32,093 nt of DNA from an uncultured bacterium (GTDB lineage Bacteria; Bacillota; Clostridia; Oscillospirales; Acutalibacteraceae): the NCBI GenBank assembly GCA_934875675.1, contig CAKXIK010000031.1, forward strand, positions 1-32,093. Direction: 5' to 3'. The notes beneath the pieces are model-generated. The model made no database searches, had not been told where the DNA came from, and worked only from the letters and a program-made list of their open reading frames with translations. Both the position numbers and the translations under genes were made by a program. Every line of letters starts with the position of its first letter. Position 1 is the stretch's first letter. Below are positions 1 to 8,040 of the stretch, one piece after another.

Positions 1-96
1 TGGTAACTTTATTCTAACAGATATCCCATTCACTGTGGACATTTTTATGTGTTCAATTTCATTTTACAATTAACCATAAGTTTATTCTTTCAAAAT

Positions 97-136
97 AAAA
101 AGAGAAGTACCTCGCTTTCGGGGTACTTCTCTTTTT
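97..136 (-). terminator. Intrinsic terminator of the symporter gene
   Basis: A perfect stem (AGAGAAGTACC with GGTACTTCTCT) around a short CGCTTTCG-type loop, flanked by A-runs on the left and T-runs on the right. It lies 24 bases past the stop codon of the minus-strand symporter gene and has a T-tract in both directions, so it could also stop transcription entering from the left. Confidence 0.85.
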
Positions 137-159
137 TGATGGTTGATTTATGAAGAATA

Positions 160-1602
160 TTATTTTACCATCTCTTTTGATACCGTACAGGATGGGGAAT
201 CAGAACAGGAAAGCTTGGACGGTCGGGAAAAATACTCTTTGGTTAGTTTGCGGACAACGCCCGAAAGTGCCACAACGCCAATCAGATTGGGGACAGCCAT
301 AAAGCAGTTGGTCAGGTCGGCAATCGACCAGACAATCTTCAGATTAACCACGGCACCCACAACCGCAACCGCAATATAAATATATTGATAAATACGGATG
401 CTGCGAGTACCAAACAGATATTCAATGGAGCGGGCACCGTAGATTCCCCATCCTAAGATAGTGGAAAGGGCAAACAAAATAACGGCAACTGCCATGAAAA
501 TGGATGCTGCACCGCTGCCAAATACAGAAGCAACTGCTTGTGTGGTTAATGCTGCGCCAGAGTCCATTCCATAAGGTACGGTAATGCCGCTGGTTAGAAT
601 GGTTAGGGCAGTCAGCGTGCAGATCATGAATGTGGCAAGAAATACTTCCAAAATTCCGAACATTCCCTGGCGTACAGGGGAATCCGTATCGGACGAGGCA
701 TGCGCAATCGGCGCAGAACCAAGACCAGCTTCATTGGAAAAAATTCCGCGTCCGATGCCCTTTTCCATTACTTTAATGATGGTAATACCTGCAAGACCGC
801 CACCCATGGCACGAGGATTAAACGCACTGTCAAAAATAAGTTGAAAGGCGGAGCCGATATGTTGGTAATTAATAATTACAACCATCAGGGTACCAAGAAT
901 ATAGAGGATACTCATGACCGGAATGAGTTTTTCAGTAACTTTACCGATTCGGGTGATGCCGCCCAAAAGCACCAGTGCGACAATTGCAGCAATTAATACA
1001 CCGACAATGATATTTACCACCAAAGTGTATTCTGCTGCGGCAGGCACAAAGCTTTGAATTGCAGTGTTTACCGAGGATGCAATTGTATTTACCTGTGTCA
1101 TGTTGCCGGTTCCAAGAGCTGCAACTGCGCAGCAAACAGAAAAAGCACCTGCTAACCAATGCCATTTTTTGCTCAGGCCATTGCGAATATAATACATGGG
1201 GCCGCCAACCCAATCTCCAGATGCATTTTTTTGCCGAAAATGTACTGCAAGAGTAATTTCCGAATATTTTGTGGCCATGCCAAATAATGCGGAGACCCAC
1301 ATCCAAAACACCGCGCCGGGACCGCCGATTGAAATGGCGCCAGCCACACCGGCAATGCTTCCCGTTCCAACGGTTGCGGCCAAGGCGGTGCACATTGCTT
1401 GAAAAGGTGTTACGGAGCCTTTTTGCGTGTTTTTGCGAAATGCGCCGGAAAAGCAATGACGTAAAGCAAAACCAAAGCGACGGAATTGAACACCGCGCAA
1501 GACAATTGTCAGGGTCAGACCGGCCACCAGAATAACGGCAATCATTGGAACACCGCAAATTGTTTCCAAAAGAAAATTAAAAATTGCCGACAAAACATTC
1601 AT
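160..1602 (-). CDS. Alanine/glycine:cation symporter family (AGCS) protein
   Basis: A 480-residue polytopic membrane protein of the sodium:alanine symporter family, expected to import alanine or glycine with Na+ across the cytoplasmic membrane. Hydrophobic segments run the whole length. Family hallmarks are the N-terminal GVQFRRFGFALRH stretch, the ATVGTGSIAGVAGAISIGGPGAVFWMW block near residues 94-120, and the GIGRGIFSNEAGLGSAPIAH block near residue 285. Length is normal for the family. The ATG start is preceded on the minus strand by TGGAGGAA at good spacing. It is monocistronic, divergent from sigK and followed by a strong terminator. The exact amino acid transported cannot be told from the sequence. 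Confidence 0.93.
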   Translation of the reverse strand: MNVLSAIFNFLLETICGVPMIAVILVAGLTLTIVLRGVQFRRFGFALRHCFSGAFRKNTQKGSVTPFQAMCTALAATVGTGSIAGVAGAISIGGPGAVFWMWVSALFGMATKYSEITLAVHFRQKNASGDWVGGPMYYIRNGLSKKWHWLAGAFSVCCAVAALGTGNMTQVNTIASSVNTAIQSFVPAAAEYTLVVNIIVGVLIAAIVALVLLGGITRIGKVTEKLIPVMSILYILGTLMVVIINYQHIGSAFQLIFDSAFNPRAMGGGLAGITIIKVMEKGIGRGIFSNEAGLGSAPIAHASSDTDSPVRQGMFGILEVFLATFMICTLTALTILTSGITVPYGMDSGAALTTQAVASVFGSGAASIFMAVAVILFALSTILGWGIYGARSIEYLFGTRSIRIYQYIYIAVAVVGAVVNLKIVWSIADLTNCFMAVPNLIGVVALSGVVRKLTKEYFSRPSKLSCSDSPSCTVSKEMVK

Positions 1603-2083
1603 TCAGATTCCTCCATTGTTTCAAGTCTGTAAACGGATAGTTGTTGAACCAGTATATTTCGGTCTGACTTATGTATTTTTATGCACAGAGAAAAAACAGA
1701 ATTTGTTGTGCGGTAAAAATGCAAAACAAAAAGCAGTAAGTCAAAAGGCAGAGATAAGGCTGCATACCAACAGATGGTGATAATACCATATTGAAATAAA
1801 ATGTAATCATATGGAAATATAGCTAAAACATTCCCAAAACATACGTGATAAATAACTATTTCGTTACTTTGTAATTATAATGATTTATTAGCATAATAAA
1901 AGGACTCTTTGTAAAAACAAAATAATAAAAAGTTTTTAATGATTTTTTAGAATTAAATTAATAAATATGCAGGTATAAAGTTTTATTTCGATAGTAAACA
2001 CCTGCTGTCACTTTTTTTGTCCCCATCGCATAAAATGGCATAACGGCGAATTTTTTGTCTTTTAGTCGAAAGGGTGTGTGGTT
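1603..2083. other. AT-rich intergenic region between symporter and sigK
   Basis: About 480 bases without a convincing ORF. It must contain the divergent promoters for the symporter and sigK. The only promoter-like element placed with any confidence is the sporulation-type one at 2007-2036. No tRNA, riboswitch or transposon remnant was recognised. The long A/T tracts at 1850-1990 look like ordinary clostridial upstream DNA. Confidence 0.5.
2007..2036 (+). promoter_or_regulatory. Candidate sigma-E/sigma-K type promoter of sigK
   Basis: GTCACTTT at 2007-2014 and CATAAAAT at 2029-2036, separated by 14 bases, about 48 bases before the ATG. The -10-like CATA followed by A/T is the mark of promoters read by the mother-cell sigma factors E and K, and sigK is known to be transcribed by sigma-E and later by itself. 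The match is by eye. Confidence 0.45.
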
Positions 2084-2818
2084 ATGGTGTGGGAAATGTT
2101 AGGTGAATTGTTCAGCCGGGTGCTGTATCTAATTCTAAATGTTTCAGGGGGATCTTTTCCGCGTCCGCTTTCTGCCGCGGAAGAAGCAGAGTGCCTAAGA
2201 CGATTAGCATTTGGAGATCAGAAAGCTCGTAATACGTTAATTGAACATAATTTGCGGTTAGTGGCCCATATTATCAAGAAATATTACGCCACATGGAGCG
2301 ACCAGGAGGATCTGGTTTCCATTGGAACCATTGGCCTAATCAAGGCAGTCAACACATTTGATGCAACAAAGGGAGCTCGCCTTTCCAGTTATGCTGCCAG
2401 ATGTATTGAAAACGAGGTGTTAATGCATTTCCGAAACGGTCGCAAGAGCGCACAGGATGTTTCCATCAGCGAACCCATCGATATGGATAAAGAGGGAAAT
2501 GCGCTTACCTTGATTGATGTTATTTCTTGTGACGATACCATTGTGGATGATTTGGATTTGAAAATAAAAGCAGAACAATTGCACGAATACTTAAATCAGG
2601 TGTTGGACGAAAGAGAAAAAGAAATTATTCTGTTGCGCTATGGAATCGGAGGGGGAAATGCAATGACCCAGCGGGTCGTTGCAAAAAAGCTTGGAATTTC
2701 GCGCAGTTATGTATCGCGCATTGAAAAAAAAGCGCTTGAAAAACTTAAACGCCGTTTTGATTCGGCAGCAGCGTCTGCACGCCGATGTGGGCAGCAGAAA
2801 AAAACGGTACGAAAATAG
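2084..2818 (+). CDS. sigK: RNA polymerase sporulation sigma factor SigK (pro-sigma-K)
   Basis: Sigma-70 family factor that directs late mother-cell transcription (coat and cortex genes) during sporulation. It has a hydrophobic N-terminal pro-sequence (MVWEMLGELFSRVLYLILNV) ahead of FPRPLSAAEE, region 2 with ARNTLIEHNLRLVAHIIKKY and EDLVSIGTIGLIKAVNTF, the SSYAARCIENEVLMHFR block, and a region 4 helix-turn-helix (VAKKLGISRSYVSRIEKKAL). These are diagnostic for the SigK/SigE branch; the pro-sequence beginning and SSYAARCIENE favour SigK. ATG at 2084 is preferred over the in-frame GTG at 2078 because AAAGGG at 2069-2074 is 9 bases upstream of the ATG. The reading frame is continuous: no skin-like element interrupts it, as happens in some Bacillus and Clostridioides. 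Predicted 244 residues. Confidence 0.95.
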   Translation: MVWEMLGELFSRVLYLILNVSGGSFPRPLSAAEEAECLRRLAFGDQKARNTLIEHNLRLVAHIIKKYYATWSDQEDLVSIGTIGLIKAVNTFDATKGARLSSYAARCIENEVLMHFRNGRKSAQDVSISEPIDMDKEGNALTLIDVISCDDTIVDDLDLKIKAEQLHEYLNQVLDEREKEIILLRYGIGGGNAMTQRVVAKKLGISRSYVSRIEKKALEKLKRRFDSAAASARRCGQQKKTVRK

Positions 2819-2833
2819 TTTGTGTATCAAATA

Positions 2834-2894
2834 AACAGGTCTTTCATCAAAGCGATTGTTAGGTTTCAGTAATCGCTTTTGAAAGACCTGTTTT
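2834..2894 (+). terminator. Intrinsic terminator of sigK
   Basis: Long hairpin: AACAGGTCTTTC and AAAGCGATT pair with AATCGCTTTT and GAAAGACCTG, followed by TTTT, 16 bases after the sigK stop. It also lies just past the end of the minus-strand 66-residue gene, so it may act on both strands. Confidence 0.85.
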
Positions 2895-2912
2895 GGTGCA
2901 GATCAGAACAAA

Positions 2913-3113
2913 CTATTCAAATTCTGTGTCCGGCTCACTGCGGTATTGTTCCCGGGGATCAAAAATGGTACTTTGAAACGGTTCCGGGGCATAATGATGC
3001 TGCAGAATACGGTTTAATTCCGATTCATAACCGCGGGTAATTTTCATTTCAGGCTGCCAGTGCTCCGTTGACAGTGCAGAGGATTGTGTTGTCGGTGATT
3101 CACTTGATTTCAT
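2913..3113 (-). CDS. Small hypothetical protein (66 aa)
   Basis: I do not recognise this protein. It begins MKSSESPTTQSSALSTEHW and ends in an acidic SEPDTEFE tail, with a middle portion rich in aromatic residues and Arg/Glu (YESELNRILQHHY, FDPREQYR). No membrane segment or Cys motif is visible. The start is chosen because its ATG overlaps the TGA of the upstream flavoprotein gene as ATGA, the usual sign of translational coupling. A longer in-frame reading from further upstream would run through the flavoprotein gene and is less likely. Function unknown; being coupled to a PNPOx-like protein suggests a shared process. Confidence 0.6.
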   Translation of the reverse strand: MKSSESPTTQSSALSTEHWQPEMKITRGYESELNRILQHHYAPEPFQSTIFDPREQYRSEPDTEFE

Positions 3114-3565
3114 GATACGTGCCACCCTTCGCAATTGCAGTGGGATTTGAATCGGCGACCGGAAACGGATCTGGCGAGAATTTCGATTGCCACCGGATTT
3201 TCGCCGCATCCACACGCGCAGTTGGCTTCAATAATGCGTATTACGGTGCCCTTTACAATAACGGTATCCATCCAGTCATCACAGCAAAGCTCGAATTCAA
3301 GGGCAACTTTGTTATTGGCTTCTATACAGTGCATCTTTTCTCCGCACGGCAAACTGTACAACCAGAACCAGAGTTTTCCGTCTTCGAATTTGGAGTCAAA
3401 ATGCATAGGAACAATATATGGCTGATTTTTTTCAGCAACAGCAAGCCGGCAATAAGGAGCACAGCATAAAACATGAAAAATTTCATCTCGGCACAAAGAA
3501 CATTCATGATGGTCGCATGCCAATTTATTTTCCCTCTTTCTATCAAATAAAATTCTACCCATCAT
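3110..3565 (-). CDS. Pyridoxamine 5'-phosphate oxidase-like (NimA-type) flavoprotein
   Basis: A 151-residue protein resembling the FMN-binding split-barrel family of PNPOx-like/NimA proteins. The recognisable part is YCRLAVAEKNQPYIVPMHF (first strand pair), then FEDGKLWFWLYSLPCGEKMHCIEANNKVALEFE, the usual K-x-x-x-I-x-x-N-x-x-V core. It is unusually rich in Cys, with a CACGCG cluster near the C-terminus and HHECSLC near the start, which could bind metal. Start is uncertain: ATG at 3565 has no good ribosome site, while an in-frame TTG at 3520 has AGAGGG about 9 bases upstream and gives a protein starting just before HHECSLC. Members bind flavin and reduce small molecules or only store cofactor, so the substrate cannot be stated. 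Confidence 0.75.
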   Translation of the reverse strand: MMGRILFDRKRENKLACDHHECSLCRDEIFHVLCCAPYCRLAVAEKNQPYIVPMHFDSKFEDGKLWFWLYSLPCGEKMHCIEANNKVALEFELCCDDWMDTVIVKGTVIRIIEANCACGCGENPVAIEILARSVSGRRFKSHCNCEGWHVS

Positions 3566-3638
3566 ATGAAGAAACCGAATGGTTTGTGAAAGAAGGAAGG
3601 ATTTTCCTTTACCGGTGAGAAAACAATCCGTGCAAATA

Positions 3639-3672
3639 AACTGTCGGTTGAGTTAAAAAACAACCGACAGTT
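3639..3672. repeat. Perfect 12-bp inverted repeat upstream of the XRE regulator
   Basis: AACTGTCGGTTG and CAACCGACAGTT separated by 10 bases. No T-run follows on the plus strand and only a weak one on the minus strand, so it does not look like an efficient terminator. It lies between the divergent PNPOx-like and XRE genes, where an operator would be expected; an orphan terminator is the alternative. Confidence 0.55.
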
Positions 3673-3799
3673 GCGGATAACGTGTAAAAAGCAACCAATG
3701 CGTTCTGTAAAAACAGGGAACAATACGTTACAATAAGATTACCGAATGAAACGCCGCGGAGCATTTGGAAATGTATTTGCATGAAGGAGAAAAATTTAT

Positions 3800-4294
3800 A
3801 TGATACAAACAATTGGAGAGCGCATCGCCGCCTGCCGCAGAGCAAAAGAGATGACACAGGATCAGCTTGCAGAAAAACTTAATGTTTCGCCGCAGGCGGT
3901 TTCTAAATGGGAAAATAATATTTCCTGTCCGGATATATCCTTGCTGCCGGAGCTTTCGAATGTGCTCGGGGTCACGACCGACCAGTTGCTCAAAGGAGAA
4001 GAGGTTCCGGCGGTGCAGCTCATTCCAAGCGAGCAGCGTAAACCGTTTGAAAAACTGTTGCTCCGGGTGAGAGTCAACTCTGCGGATGGGGATATTGTCA
4101 AGGTGAATCTGCCAATGTCATTGGTGAAGGTTGCGCTGGAAACCGGGATGCAGATGCCTCAGGTTACAGGAAAAGTTTCGCTGGAGGAGATTGACTTGAA
4201 GCAGGTGCTGAGTATGGTGGAACAGGGTCTGATCGGAAAACTGGTTGAGGTGCAGAGTGCCGACGGCGATACGGTTGAAATTACGGTGGAATAA
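3800..4294 (+). CDS. XRE-family transcriptional regulator
   Basis: A 164-residue DNA-binding protein. The Cro/C1-type helix-turn-helix occupies roughly residues 5-60, with the classic MTQDQLAEKLNVSPQAVSKWE and LLPELSNVLGVTTDQLL elements. The C-terminal part (about 85-164) has two similar strands, VRVNSADGDIVKVNLP and VEVQSADGDTVEITVE, around a helical segment. This ADGD-type module is also found in other Firmicute regulators and envelope-stress proteins, and probably mediates oligomerisation or sensing. ATG at 3800 follows GAAGGAG with good spacing. The next gene ends in a related motif, so the two probably form an operon. The target genes cannot be inferred. Confidence 0.85.
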   Translation: MIQTIGERIAACRRAKEMTQDQLAEKLNVSPQAVSKWENNISCPDISLLPELSNVLGVTTDQLLKGEEVPAVQLIPSEQRKPFEKLLLRVRVNSADGDIVKVNLPMSLVKVALETGMQMPQVTGKVSLEEIDLKQVLSMVEQGLIGKLVEVQSADGDTVEITVE

Positions 4295-4367
4295 TGCAGT
4301 GCAGATGTTTATATTTTCGGTGCCGCGATCGTAAGATGATCGGACAGAAACGGGGGAGGCATTTAAA

Positions 4368-4643
4368 ATGCGAATAAAGATCAGCTTTCGTTCTGAGCGG
4401 CAGAAAAAGATCAGACTGTGGATCTGGGTTCCAAACGCATTGCTGCTCAATCCGCTTTTCGCGCGATTGATTATTCGAAAAGTGAACCGTCATGTCTCGC
4501 AGAATGTTTCCCGCATTTTAACAGTGCGAAGCTTAAGGGCGGTGAGCCGAGAGCTCAAAAAAATGCCGCGGCATTTTCCCGGCGTGCCCTTGGTGCATGT
4601 GCTGGACAGGGAGGATGAGGGTGTCACCATTTATCCGTTATGA
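4368..4643 (+). CDS. Small basic protein encoded after the XRE regulator
   Basis: A 91-residue basic protein of unknown function with a strong ribosome site (GGGGGAGG) before its ATG. The N-terminal strand MRIKISFRSERQKKIRLWIW leads into VPNALLLNPLFARLII, a short hydrophobic stretch. The C-terminus (residues about 74-91, PLVHVLDREDEGVTIYPL) lines up with the end of the preceding regulator (KLVEVQSADGDTVEITVE), suggesting the same fold family. The 73-base gap and same orientation imply cotranscription. It may be a partner or antagonist of the regulator; that is inference. Confidence 0.6.
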   Translation: MRIKISFRSERQKKIRLWIWVPNALLLNPLFARLIIRKVNRHVSQNVSRILTVRSLRAVSRELKKMPRHFPGVPLVHVLDREDEGVTIYPL

Positions 4644-4740
4644 CACTAAAAACTGATTTTCTTGGAACAGACAGATCAAAATCTTTGAAAAATGGCACCA
4701 ATCCAAGTCTTCGCTCCATTTTAATAACATTTTTAATTTA
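4641..4740. repeat. Copy 1 of a post-stop intergenic repeat (degenerate)
   Basis: It begins at the stop codon of the preceding gene (TGACACTAA) and contains CTTGGAACAGACAGATC followed by AAAATCTTTGAAAAA (4678-4692). The 15-mer and its left flank recur at 19785-19885 in the same position relative to a stop codon. Only the left portion resembles the second copy clearly; the right portion has diverged. Confidence 0.4.
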
Positions 4741-4760
4741 AGATTATGATAAAGCATAGA

Positions 4761-4806
4761 AAAGACCAACTGTAAGATGTTACCCTGCTTACAGTTGGTC
4801 TTTTTT
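4761..4806. terminator. Bidirectional intrinsic terminator
   Basis: AAAGACCAACTGTAAG and CTTACAGTTGGTC form a near-perfect stem around a short loop, with TTTTTT on the plus strand and TTTTC on the minus strand. It separates the convergent XRE operon (+) and the M20 peptidase operon (-). Confidence 0.85.
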
Positions 4807-4981
4807 GCGGTTATACAAAATCTTTATCAGAAACAGTGGTGCAAGGCTTGCACTGCTGATAACAGAACGGCGACCAGAAGATTTGCGGTTCCGCCATTAT
4901 CAATCATCTGGATTTCACCGGGGTTTACAGATGTTTTCTCTATCCCATCCGGTGAAAGAACCGTTGACAAAAAGCCAAAAA

Positions 4982-6427
4982 TCAATGTTTTTCCTGCAAC
5001 CCGATCAACGTTTTGTAAAAGTCAACGGCACCGGGCAGACAATTGATTTCAATGTTTTCGTTCAGACCATGCATTCCCTTCATTTGTTCGGGTCCATAGA
5101 TGACAGGGGCAAAGCGAATACAGCTGTCACAAATATCCTGATAAAAATGAGCGTCGGTTGCCCCGGTCATCACATAGGGACTGCTTGCAAGACCGGGAAA
5201 ACAGGACTGAATCGCCTGTTCCACCTGACGGAATGCGGCACCGTGAATATCAACAGATTGCGAATAATCGCTTGCGGAGAGAACTTGTGTAGTCAGTCCG
5301 TGTTTTTGGGCGATTCGCTCTATGATCTGTAAACTTTCGTCCTTTCCCTGGTGTGGGATAAACCGCATGTTGGCGCAAACAGAAGCCTCCTGCGGCAAAA
5401 CGTTGCAGGCGTCGGAACCTGACTGCATGGTAAACGCAATGGTAGTTTGCAGCATTGCGCCTGCTTGCGCAGAAACCATCGGCAGCACAATTTTCATCAG
5501 CGGTGCAAACAGCCAAAGATTGCCCATTACAAGCCGCAGTCCAAACCCGGCATAGGGTGCCAGTGTTGAAAACATGGAGGAAACTTCGGGCAAAAATTTG
5601 CGTCGGAACGGGGAGTGTGTTTCCACCGCATTCACAAAAGCGGCAAGCTGTGCAATCGGGGAGTGCTTTTTTGGTGCGCTGGCATGACCGCCGTTGCTTC
5701 TTGCGGTAAACTTTACATCTGCCTTGCCTTTTTCAAATACACCCACCATCGCATAATTGCCGTGCACACCGCCGATAGGTTCCGAAATGATGCCGCCGCC
5801 TTCATCGCAGACGAGAAAAAGCGTGACGCCACGGCGCTTCAGTTCGTTGACCAGCTTAGGCGCGCCGTCCCCACCCCATTCCTCGGTACACGAGGAGGCA
5901 AGATATACGTCGCAGGCAGGAGTGTAGCCATTTTGCAGCAGTTCCTCAACCGCCTGAAAAAATGCCATCACAGAACATTTTGTGTCAGATGCGCCGCGCC
6001 CCCACACTTTTCCGTCGGCGATATCGCCGGAGAACGGCTCATGCAGCCAACTGCCTTCTGCGGGAACCACGTCCTGATGGCTCATCAAAAGAATAGGCTG
6101 AGCAGAAGATTTTCCCTTCCAATAAAACAACAGGTTGCCGTCAATTTCGGTTTTCTCCAGATTTTGATGCACCAGAGGAAACAACGTTTCCAAAAGCTTA
6201 TGAAAGCCGCGGAACTTTTCGATTTGTGCATCGTCAGGGTTGGAAACCGTTTCATACCGAATCATCGCAGAAAGTTTTTGGGCGTATTCGACGGCACGGC
6301 TTTCCTCTGGCTGTGGCTGATAATCGGATTTTTTGCGCGGCATCAGCAACGTACGCAAAACGGCAATCAAAAGCAGCACAAGCACAACGCCAAGCAGCCC
6401 CAGTACCGCAAAACCGACATATTTCAT
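4982..6427 (-). CDS. M20-family zinc peptidase with N-terminal membrane anchor
   Basis: A 481-residue metallopeptidase of the M20 (PM20D1/carboxypeptidase-like) group, expected to cleave dipeptides or N-acyl amino acids. An N-terminal membrane segment (VGFAVLGLLGVVLVLLLIAV) is followed by the catalytic domain. The zinc ligands and catalytic residues appear in order: SHQDVVP (His near 117), GRGASDTK (bridging Asp) and CTEEWGG (catalytic and zinc Glu). A dimerisation domain contains SNGGHASAPKK, and a final MHGLNENI carries the last His. ATG at 6427 is preferred to an upstream in-frame TTG because AAAGGAAG lies just before it. It is the last gene of a three-gene operon with two membrane proteins. 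The long N-terminal hydrophobic helix without a clear cleavage site suggests an anchored enzyme; which side of the membrane the domain faces is uncertain. Confidence 0.9.
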   Translation of the reverse strand: MKYVGFAVLGLLGVVLVLLLIAVLRTLLMPRKKSDYQPQPEESRAVEYAQKLSAMIRYETVSNPDDAQIEKFRGFHKLLETLFPLVHQNLEKTEIDGNLLFYWKGKSSAQPILLMSHQDVVPAEGSWLHEPFSGDIADGKVWGRGASDTKCSVMAFFQAVEELLQNGYTPACDVYLASSCTEEWGGDGAPKLVNELKRRGVTLFLVCDEGGGIISEPIGGVHGNYAMVGVFEKGKADVKFTARSNGGHASAPKKHSPIAQLAAFVNAVETHSPFRRKFLPEVSSMFSTLAPYAGFGLRLVMGNLWLFAPLMKIVLPMVSAQAGAMLQTTIAFTMQSGSDACNVLPQEASVCANMRFIPHQGKDESLQIIERIAQKHGLTTQVLSASDYSQSVDIHGAAFRQVEQAIQSCFPGLASSPYVMTGATDAHFYQDICDSCIRFAPVIYGPEQMKGMHGLNENIEINCLPGAVDFYKTLIGLQEKH

Positions 6428-6468
6428 GTGTGAATTCTTCCTTTCCAATGCGAAAACTTCCGGACAAC

Positions 6469-7173
6469 TCAGGCGGGGGTATTCTCCTTAGTTTGTTTGC
6501 GGAAAAACCAGAAGGAGATTGCAATGGCAATGGCACCGCTGGGGATAATCATGAAGCTGGTGGAGGAGGTTAGCGCAGGAACCACCACAAACAGAATGCT
6601 CATGAAGACAAGCGGAACCAGTGCAATTTTCATGTTGTGACGGAAGTATTTGTATGCCATTGCCCCGAACAAGGCGGGGACAACATTATCAAATGCAGGC
6701 TGAAGAACCGGGTTTTGCAGCACCGGCTGCAGCGGTACCAGCGCAACCACACCGATTGCCAACACCAGAATCGTGACGAGGGATGCCGTTGCGATGGAGA
6801 GTGTGGAAATCACTTCGTTTTCAGCGGTTCCGGTTTTCGTTTCGGCAATGTCGCGGGCATTTACCGCACAGGGAATCTTCATGTTGATCAGATTTCCGGT
6901 GATGAAGGCAAGATATCCGCCGCCGGCACCCAACATTGGCGTATAGATGAGATATTCCGCAATGCTGCTTACCATCCAGACAAGCCCGACCGAGAGAAAT
7001 CCTCTGCCAAATGCGCCGAGATCCGGCATGGCACCGAGCGTTGCCCCCATCAAAAACGGTGCACCGATCAGGAGAATCAGGACAATAATACATGCAATCC
7101 TGCCAAACACATGGGTGCGGTCGTTATATTTTTCAACATAAGAATTCTTCTCCGATTCGTTCATAACAATCAT
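6469..7173 (-). CDS. Uncharacterised polytopic membrane protein, partner of DUF5058
   Basis: A 234-residue membrane protein with about six hydrophobic segments. The conserved-looking loop YLAFITGNLINMKIPCAVNARDIAE lies near the middle, and the segments before and after it are typical of a transporter half. I recognise the arrangement (this protein next to a DUF5058 protein) as a recurring pair in clostridia but know of no experimentally assigned function. ATG at 7173 follows AAAGGA on the minus strand. It sits 31 bases after the DUF5058 gene and 41 bases before the peptidase start, so the three are very probably one transcript. The pair may be a two-subunit carrier for the peptidase's substrate or product; that is inference. 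Confidence 0.7.
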   Translation of the reverse strand: MIVMNESEKNSYVEKYNDRTHVFGRIACIIVLILLIGAPFLMGATLGAMPDLGAFGRGFLSVGLVWMVSSIAEYLIYTPMLGAGGGYLAFITGNLINMKIPCAVNARDIAETKTGTAENEVISTLSIATASLVTILVLAIGVVALVPLQPVLQNPVLQPAFDNVVPALFGAMAYKYFRHNMKIALVPLVFMSILFVVVPALTSSTSFMIIPSGAIAIAISFWFFRKQTKENTPA

Positions 7174-7204
7174 CTATTCCTTTCTGGTGTGTAATGGGCA
7201 AGGC

Positions 7205-7957
7205 TTATGCGAAGGATTTTACAAACACAGCTGCTGCCATGGCAATAATCATGCTGCCGGCGATGGAAAAGTTTTCAACCCAGCCGGCTTTTTTCTTTTC
7301 GGAAAGCCAGATGAACCCGGCCATGCAAAGCCCGGCAACCAGCACAACCACCAGCGGTGTCCAATCGCCTGAAAAGCTGAACAGACCGTTGCCGGAAACA
7401 AAGCTGCCGATGTAACTGCCGACATATGCACACACAAGACCAATGAACATTGCGGTCATGGCAGAATCGCCAAAGCTGGACCCGGAGGATTTTTTGCCCG
7501 GTGCCTTGAGCCGCTTGAGATAGCGTTTATTAAAGAAGACGGAGAACACCATTCCCCACATGATGCAAAAGCTCATCAGCAGGGCAATGGTGGCAAATGC
7601 AGTGGGAGTCATTTCGGAAGCAGAAAGACGAGAAAGTCCAACCTGTTCGGCAGCAGCCTCCGCAACCTGTGTTTCGTAATGCAGCGCGCCGATTACAGAA
7701 AGACGAAGCCATGGCAAGGGAGTGCCAAGGCTGCCGGAAAGCGCAATGACGCCGAGAAGGATTCCGATACTCGGTAAAATTGTGAAGGTAGCGCTGGAGG
7801 TAATGGCACGCTTCATTTTAGTAGGATCCATGCCGATTGCTTTTCCTGCGCGATAAGCACGAATCAGAAAGAAAACGCAGACGATCGCTACAAATAAAAT
7901 AATTCCGCCGCAGATTAAGTACATGGAGGGGCTGTTGAGTTGAGATAGTATAGTCAT
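7205..7957 (-). CDS. DUF5058-like membrane protein
   Basis: A 250-residue polytopic membrane protein. It starts with a single N-terminal helix (MYLICGGIILFVAIVCVFFL after a short lead), then an amphipathic KRAITSSATFTILPSIGILLG motif, and further membrane segments including FATIALLMSFCIMWGMVFSVFF and MTAMFIGLVCAYVGSYIGSFV. This pattern matches my knowledge of the DUF5058 family, which has no established biochemical role. The ribosome site AAAGGATGA precedes the ATG. First gene of the operon that ends in the M20 peptidase; the ROK gene lies 83 bases upstream on the same strand, so partial read-through from it is possible. Confidence 0.72.
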   Translation of the reverse strand: MTILSQLNSPSMYLICGGIILFVAIVCVFFLIRAYRAGKAIGMDPTKMKRAITSSATFTILPSIGILLGVIALSGSLGTPLPWLRLSVIGALHYETQVAEAAAEQVGLSRLSASEMTPTAFATIALLMSFCIMWGMVFSVFFNKRYLKRLKAPGKKSSGSSFGDSAMTAMFIGLVCAYVGSYIGSFVSGNGLFSFSGDWTPLVVVLVAGLCMAGFIWLSEKKKAGWVENFSIAGSMIIAMAAAVFVKSFA

Positions 7958-8040
7958 CCAATCATCCTTTCGCCTTTTATTATATTTAGTTTACCACACA
8001 GAGCAAAATGCGTCCATGTTTTTGGGTTGGTAACAATTAA

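Noticed and set aside
2078..2083. GTG 2078 as sigK start
   Set aside because: Only three bases from the AAAGGG ribosome site; ATG 2084 has normal spacing and matches the known pro-sequence start.
4914..4958. Inverted repeat TTTCACCGG/CCGGTGAAA as a peptidase terminator
   Set aside because: The loop is long and there is no T-run on the minus strand; the clear bidirectional terminator at 4761-4806 explains the end of the operon better.
5615..6433. 272-residue plus-strand frame opposite the M20 peptidase
   Set aside because: Shadow of the peptidase gene, which has all M20 motifs; the opposite translation is His/Arg/Cys-rich without domains.
7979..8006. Minus-strand TTGCTC-16-TATAAT as the DUF5058 operon promoter
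   Set aside because: The predicted start would fall almost on the ribosome binding site, so I could not support it; read-through from the ROK gene is also possible.
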